The position numbers and the translations under genes are program-made. Shown piece by piece: positions 59,301 through 64,000 of a DNA stretch of 64,000 bases (the first letter of the stretch is position 1; the number at the start of each line of letters is the position of its first letter). The stretch lies in NCBI RefSeq assembly GCF_042453785.1, contig NC_091675.1, positions 9,932,501 through 9,996,500 on the forward strand, written 5' to 3'. This DNA is from Malus domestica. Lineage: Eukaryota > Streptophyta > Magnoliopsida > Rosales > Rosaceae. Under the pieces are notes generated by a model. It was not told the origin of the DNA, did no database searches, and saw only the letters and a program-made list of their open reading frames with translations.

Positions 59301-62300
59301 CTGGTTTGCCCTTGCTGCAGCAGCAGCTCTTTCGCGAGCCTCTGCAGCAGCCCTTTCTCGAGCCTCTGCAGCAGCCCTTTCTACCGCAGCACGTTCAGCT
59401 CTAGTTCGTGCTTCAGCTCCAGCCCTAGCTGCAGCAGCTCTTTCTTTTGCTTCCCTCTCCTTTGCTTCTGCATTTGCTCTTTCTCTGGCTTCTGCAGCAG
59501 CCTTTTCTGCTCTTTCCTTTGCCTCTGCTGCAGCTCGTTCTCGAGCTTCACTTTGAGCTCTCTGAACAGCAGCCCTTTCAGCCCGTTCTCTAGCTTCAGC
59601 AGTTGCCTTTTCTACAGCAGATCTCTCTGCTTTAGCCCTTTCAGCTTTCATGCGAGCTTCATTAGCTGCTCTCTCTCGTGCTTCCCTAGTAGCCCTTTCC
59701 ACAGCTTGTCTGGCCATATCCCTTTCCCTCTCCATTTCTCTGGTTCTCTCCCTTTCCTTTTCAAGCCTCCTTTGTTCTCTCTCTTTCTCTTCCCACGCCC
59801 TCTCAATTTCCTTCTCTTTCTCCACTCTACTCTGTTCCATATCTTCCTCTTCACCTTCCCTCTGCAGACGTTCGCTGTCAAACCTCTCCTGTTTTTCTTG
59901 CATAACTTTCTCATCCCTTTCCATCTGTGCTTCTTTACTTCTAGCAGCCTTTGTACTTCCCCTCTCTCTCACTTCCTTCGCATGTCTGAATTTAGCCTCA
60001 GCTCTATCCATAGTCTCTTTCATGGCAGCAGCAACTGAATTCATCTCCAATTCTTCACCAGCAAGGCCATTAGCGTGTTCAGAAAAGTTAGTTTGGTTCG
60101 TACCCCTGGCAAAATCCTCAAGTTCATCAATTGGAGAGTCACCCAAGCCTCTCGCTGCAGCAGGGGCTGACTTCGGAGCTTGAAAGAACTGTGTAGAAGA
60201 TTCAGCAGCCTTCTTTCTTGCATTTGTGGAAGCAGGGGAACCCATTCTTGCCCTTGAAACTTGCACTGGTCTTGGAGGAGGAGGTCTTGACGGTGGTGGA
60301 GCACTAGTGGGCTGAGTCATTAGAGGGATCTCTGATACAGTGAGCCATACATTATCCAATGAATCCATGTTTTCTTCAGATCTTGGAGACCTATCCGCTT
60401 GTACATTTGTTTCCTTAGGACTAGCATTTACATAGGAAGGTGGAGACATATTTTGACCAGATGATCTGTGAGAATCGCTTGAAACTGTAGGCATATCAAA
60501 CAAGGTCTGATGAGAATCCCAATGATTTCCAATAGGGGCCTTCTTTTGAGAATGGTTATCTGGACTTCTCACAGAAGGCTTCACAGTTGATTCTTTACCA
60601 GTTGAAGCTCTGCCGTTATTTGTGCTTGTATCTGCCCTTACATTGACACTATCATTTCCCCTGTAATTTCTTCCTGATGAAGATGTTGGGACTGACTTTC
60701 CAAGGCCATCAAAGGGATCAATATCATCAAATGCTCGCCCAGTATCAACAGATCGACTATCAACCTTCGAGCTTCCTGATTTCGAAAGTCTACTTATTTC
60801 TTCCAAGGGGTCACTATACTGCCCTGATACTACAAAAGGATCTTCCATCACATTGGAGTTTGTTTTAGACACATCATTGGCAGTCGATTCATGGGGCCAA
60901 CTGGCCTCTGAGGTTGACCTGATTCACGAAAAGACAGTACAGATGCATAAATGTAACAAGATTTTTACTTGAAATGAGCATGAACATGCCATTGCATTAA
61001 CACAGGAAGCAACACAGCTAAAAGTGGTTGATAAATTTAAATATAAATCACAACACTGCAAGTAAAAAATGAATCAACATCAATTTAACTGCATACATCT
61101 CGTCTACCCAAGAAAAAAAACAAACAGTGAAAGATCATGAAATTACCCAAAATTAGTCAGTTAAAAAGTGCATGACACATTCATGCTAATATAAGGTCAA
61201 GCTTGCCTGAAACTTTTAATTTTAATTTTTTTTAATTAACTGAATGTTAACCATAGAGGTCGCACTTGGTGCGATGGCAAGTGCCTTCGCCCATGAGCGG
61301 TAGGTCTCGGGTTCGAGACTTGGGAGCAGCCTCTCCATAAATGGGGGTAAGGCTAGCCGACATTCACCTCTCCCAGACCCTGCGTAAAGCGGGAGCCTTG
61401 TGCACTGGGTACGACCTTTAACTGAATGTTAACCATAGAATACAAGCTGGATGGATGAAGTGGAAGAGTGCATCCGGCGTGTTGTGTGACCGCCGTGTGC
61501 CACTAAAGCTCAAGGGAAAATTTTATGGGACGGCAATAAGGCTGGCGATGCTGTATGGCACGGAATGTTGGGCGGTGAAGCATCAACATGTACATAAAAT
61601 GGGTGTAGCGGAGATGAGGATGCTTCGTTGGATGTGTGGGCACACGAGAAAGGATAAGATTAGGAATGAGGATATCCGAGGTAAAGTAGGAGTAGCCGAA
61701 ATTGAAGGAAAGATGAGAGAAAATCGGTTTCGATGGTTTGGACATGTGCAAAGAAGGCCTACTGACACTCTGATTAGAAGATGCAACTACGGGACAGAGG
61801 TCCAGGGCCGAAGGGGTAGAGGAAGACCTAGGAAAACTTTGGAACAGACTCTAAGAAAAGACTTAGAGTACCTGGATCTAACGAGGACATGACACAGAAC
61901 CGAGCGCAATGGCGTTCTAAGATTCATATAGCCAACCCCACTTAGTGGAAAAGGCTTTGTTGTTGTTGTAACTGAATGTTAATCAGTGCTCTTCCCTATG
62001 AAATAATATATGCATAAGCTCAAATACTATATGAATCAATTTGCATATATAAGGAAATTTTGTCTTTCCAGATTGTTAATCTTATCAATTCATAAGGTTG
62101 ATTATTGTTTAAATAACTGGTCACAATTGTGACAGGAAAAAGAATAACCGGTCACAAACAACTGAGCCTTCTCCTTATCTCTCGTTTGACAAAACTATAC
62201 CTAATTTTTTTGGTGAATCAAAGAGGATCATGCATCATTTCCCTTCATAGTACAATATGACAATGAATTTAAAGAAATAGGATTGCACTTTCATCTGTAG

Positions 62301-63549
62301 AGTTTCTTTTCCTCCTTATGCCGCTGAGTTTGTGCCTTATTTTCACCCTACACAGTTCAGGGCAATCAAAACACAACATTGCGGAACCAAAATCTGAAAC
62401 CTTAGCTTATGTCAAATGTAAGTACAGCATGAGTATCAGACCATAAATGACCTTCCAATGTCCATATCTCCATTCAACCGATCCAATGTCACCCACTAAA
62501 AGTGAAGAATAGCTTGATCTATCACTATCATTCATCAGGACTTGGGAATAAATGTCGATTCAACACAAAATACAGTGCAAGCCTAATACAGAAAATTTAG
62601 CATTTTATCAATCAGCGTCCATAATATATGAGTACAAACTTTCAAACTCAGCGTGCATGTTGATCCTAATGTGGGTAATGCAAATCGATCCAAATTGTTC
62701 ATCATACAATATTCTGTGCTTAACCAGTTTTCGGGTACATATCCAATAGACAATTTACCAAAATTTTAGACAATGCATAATTCGCCTCACACAATTGATC
62801 TAATTTGAACTACTTATGCCTGATCAAACAAGAAAATAACGTGTTCCCTAAACATACAAGCACAACACATACATATACATTAATGATGGCAAACACCAAT
62901 ACCTTTCACTAGGAGCATTACCGCCTCCAAACCCAGGTAGCAAATCATCGAAGCCGGGCACGCCCTTCTCCACTTTATCCGATCCTCTGGAGCCTGAGCT
63001 TTTCAATTGGGGCTCGGCCTTGCCAAACCCGCCAAGAATGTCATCAAACCCACTGGCTCTACTACTCCCTTTGGACGGCGGCGACGTCACCGACGAGAAA
63101 ATGTCCTCGTACTTAACTTTTGCAGCCGTGCTCTTCAGCCCCGGAACGCCAACGAAAATGTCGTCGTCGTAAACGGGTTTATCGTAAACGGGCCCCGAAT
63201 TCGTGGACGATGACTTTGGAACCGAATCAGCAGACCCACCAAACATTGAATCGAAGTTGAAAGCCACGTCCTCGCCGCGGCTCTCCAATTTACCGGAATA
63301 CCGCGCCGACCCGCCAAAGATATCGCCAAAGTCTTGACCTTTAGAGGATCCGAAGATCGAATCGCGATCGTCGGCGATTGACCCACTAAAGGAATTGGTG
63401 GCGCGAGCTGATCGGGAGGTCCCAGTAGATCCGAGATCAAAATTTGAGGGCTTTGATGAAGAATTAGCAGAAGAAGCAGACATTGGGGCCGATTTGCCGG
63501 AGGGCTTGAAGCCGAAATCGGAGGCCAAGAGACCCTCGAAGTCGTTCAT
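56324..63549 (-). CDS. Auxilin-related J-domain protein
   Basis: Eight exons in gene order: 62903-63549, 59220-60918, 59023-59143, 58819-58919, 58226-58291, 57242-57331, 56556-56732 and 56324-56362. All keep frame, giving 979 residues. It resembles Arabidopsis AUXILIN-RELATED 1/2 (At4g12780/At4g12770, ~900). These proteins recruit Hsc70 to strip clathrin from vesicles. The N-terminus [13 protein letters not shown] is the family start, followed by Gly/Ser-rich [13 protein letters not shown] repeats. The middle of exon 2 encodes a long Arg/Glu/Ala-rich charged helix with ARERAA-type repeats. The C-terminal J domain has [10 protein letters not shown] and the HPD motif at residues 942-944 in [14 protein letters not shown], and ends KFNSEELF. 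Intron 1 is 2 kb and carries a SINE and a LINE end. Confidence 0.95.
61258..61417 (+). mobile_element. Au-type SINE (tRNA-derived) in the auxilin-related intron 1
   Basis: About 160 bp with the tRNA-like head, including the B box GGTTCGAGACT at 61310-61320. The Au family signatures CATGAGCGGTAGGTCTCGGG, AAATGGGGGTAAGGCTAGCC and TGCACTGGGTACGACCTT follow in order. It is flanked by a 22-bp direct repeat beginning TTAACTGAATGTTAACC at 61236-61257 and 61418-61439. It lies antisense to the host gene. Confidence 0.92.
61440..61968 (+). mobile_element. 5'-truncated RTE-type LINE end
   Basis: The plus frame 61455-61892 encodes the C-terminal part of a non-LTR reverse transcriptase: [43 protein letters not shown] and [20 protein letters not shown]. 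The element ends in a TTG repeat tail (61957-61968) directly followed by TAACTGAATGTTAA at 61969-61982, which matches the direct repeat on its left side. The N-terminal endonuclease and the catalytic part of the RT are missing. Confidence 0.88.
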
Positions 63550-63745
63550 GGCGATTGGGATTTCTGGGTCTCCCCCCTCTCTCCTTCCTCCTCCTTGTGT
63601 TATTGGTTCTTGGCTGTACAAAAACAAATGGAAGGATCCCTGAATTCTCTCAAGGGGTAGACGTGGAATTATATGAAAAGTTAAAGAGGTGATCTTGTTG
63701 CAGAAGAGGACAGGGTCTGTTGGGGATCTGAGGGAGAAAAACTTT

Positions 63746-63771
63746 GAGAGAGAGAGAGAGAGAGAGAGAGG
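63746..63771. repeat. (GA)n microsatellite in the auxilin-related 5' leader
   Basis: About 13 GA units lie 200 bp upstream of the start codon. On the gene strand this reads TC, as in many plant leaders. The rest, 63772-64000, is probably promoter; it is rich in T and C runs and shows no other gene. Confidence 0.85.
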
Positions 63772-64000
63772 AGGTGGGGGAGGAAGGTAACAAGTATCTG
63801 ATCTGCCTCTTTTTTACATGTTTATTTGTTTTTCTTTTTTCTTTTTTTGAGTTTTGAATCTTTCTCTTTGTTTATTTGAATTTTTCTTTGTTTCTTCCTT
63901 TCCTTCTTCCTCCGCCTTGGGTGGTGGTGAAGGTGGTGTTAACACGATGAGAGATAAGGAAGACTTGGGTGCCTATTTTTGGTCAGTGAGATTATACAAA

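Noticed and set aside
59274..60183. Long plus-strand ORFs (up to 254 codons) opposite the auxilin-related exon 2
   Set aside because: They are Ser/Phe/Cys-rich mirror readings of the Arg/Glu/Ala repeat; the minus frame is the conserved one.
61258..61417. A tRNA gene
   Set aside because: Only the B box and a tRNA-like head are present; the body and the flanking direct repeats identify an Au SINE.

Overview
This window is nuclear DNA of a flowering plant. The genes have many introns with GT-AG borders, the spacers are AT-rich, and the interspersed repeats are typical of dicots (Ty3-type LTR element, PIF/Harbinger-like MITEs, an Au-type SINE, an RTE-type LINE end). The style of the proteins and the repeats suggest Rosaceae, probably apple or pear; that is inference, not proof.

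Left part (1-30 kb). After a repeat-rich start (1-5.4 kb) with a 1-kb PIF-like element nested in an older foldback element, there are four conserved genes: farnesylcysteine lyase (FCLY, plus, 5482-9230), the ESCRT-III subunit VPS20 (minus, 9592-11960), the small PC4-type transcriptional coactivator KIWI (plus, 13654-15587) and a 22-exon SNF2 ATPase of the CHR24/ERCC6-like type (minus, 17862-27827). Between KIWI and CHR24 lie a stray copy of CHR24 exon 18 and a broken gene of the self-incompatibility S1-homologue (SPH) family. A second broken SPH copy lies at 30.1-30.5 kb.

Middle (30.9-48.2 kb). A 9.45-kb LTR retrotransposon (30955-40405, 5-bp target duplication ACAAC) has a decayed gag but no recognisable pol. 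Its interior holds host-gene fragments: a carboxylesterase (CXE/GID1-like) pseudogene and probably a GATA-factor fragment. It also has a clean antisense ORF with a coiled coil. It landed at the head of a tandem array of six ~1.16-kb units. Each unit is the same truncated, mutated three-exon front end of a WAT1/UMAMIT (EamA, nodulin-21-like) transporter gene.

Right part (49.4-64 kb). Two more intact conserved genes: the catalytic alpha subunit of ER glucosidase II (RSW3/PSL5-like, plus, 49427-54818) and an auxilin-related J-domain protein (minus, 56324-63549). The auxilin first intron carries an Au SINE and an RTE LINE end abutting at the same target sequence.

The intact genes are housekeeping genes of separate pathways: prenylcysteine salvage, endosomal sorting, transcription and chromatin, ER glycan trimming, and clathrin uncoating. 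They do not form a pathway together. FCLY, VPS20, CHR24 and RSW3 all map within a short stretch of Arabidopsis chromosome 5 (At5g63840-At5g63950, from memory), so the region looks like a conserved syntenic block inflated by transposons and local duplication. All six intact gene models were built by hand and keep their reading frame through every splice junction.
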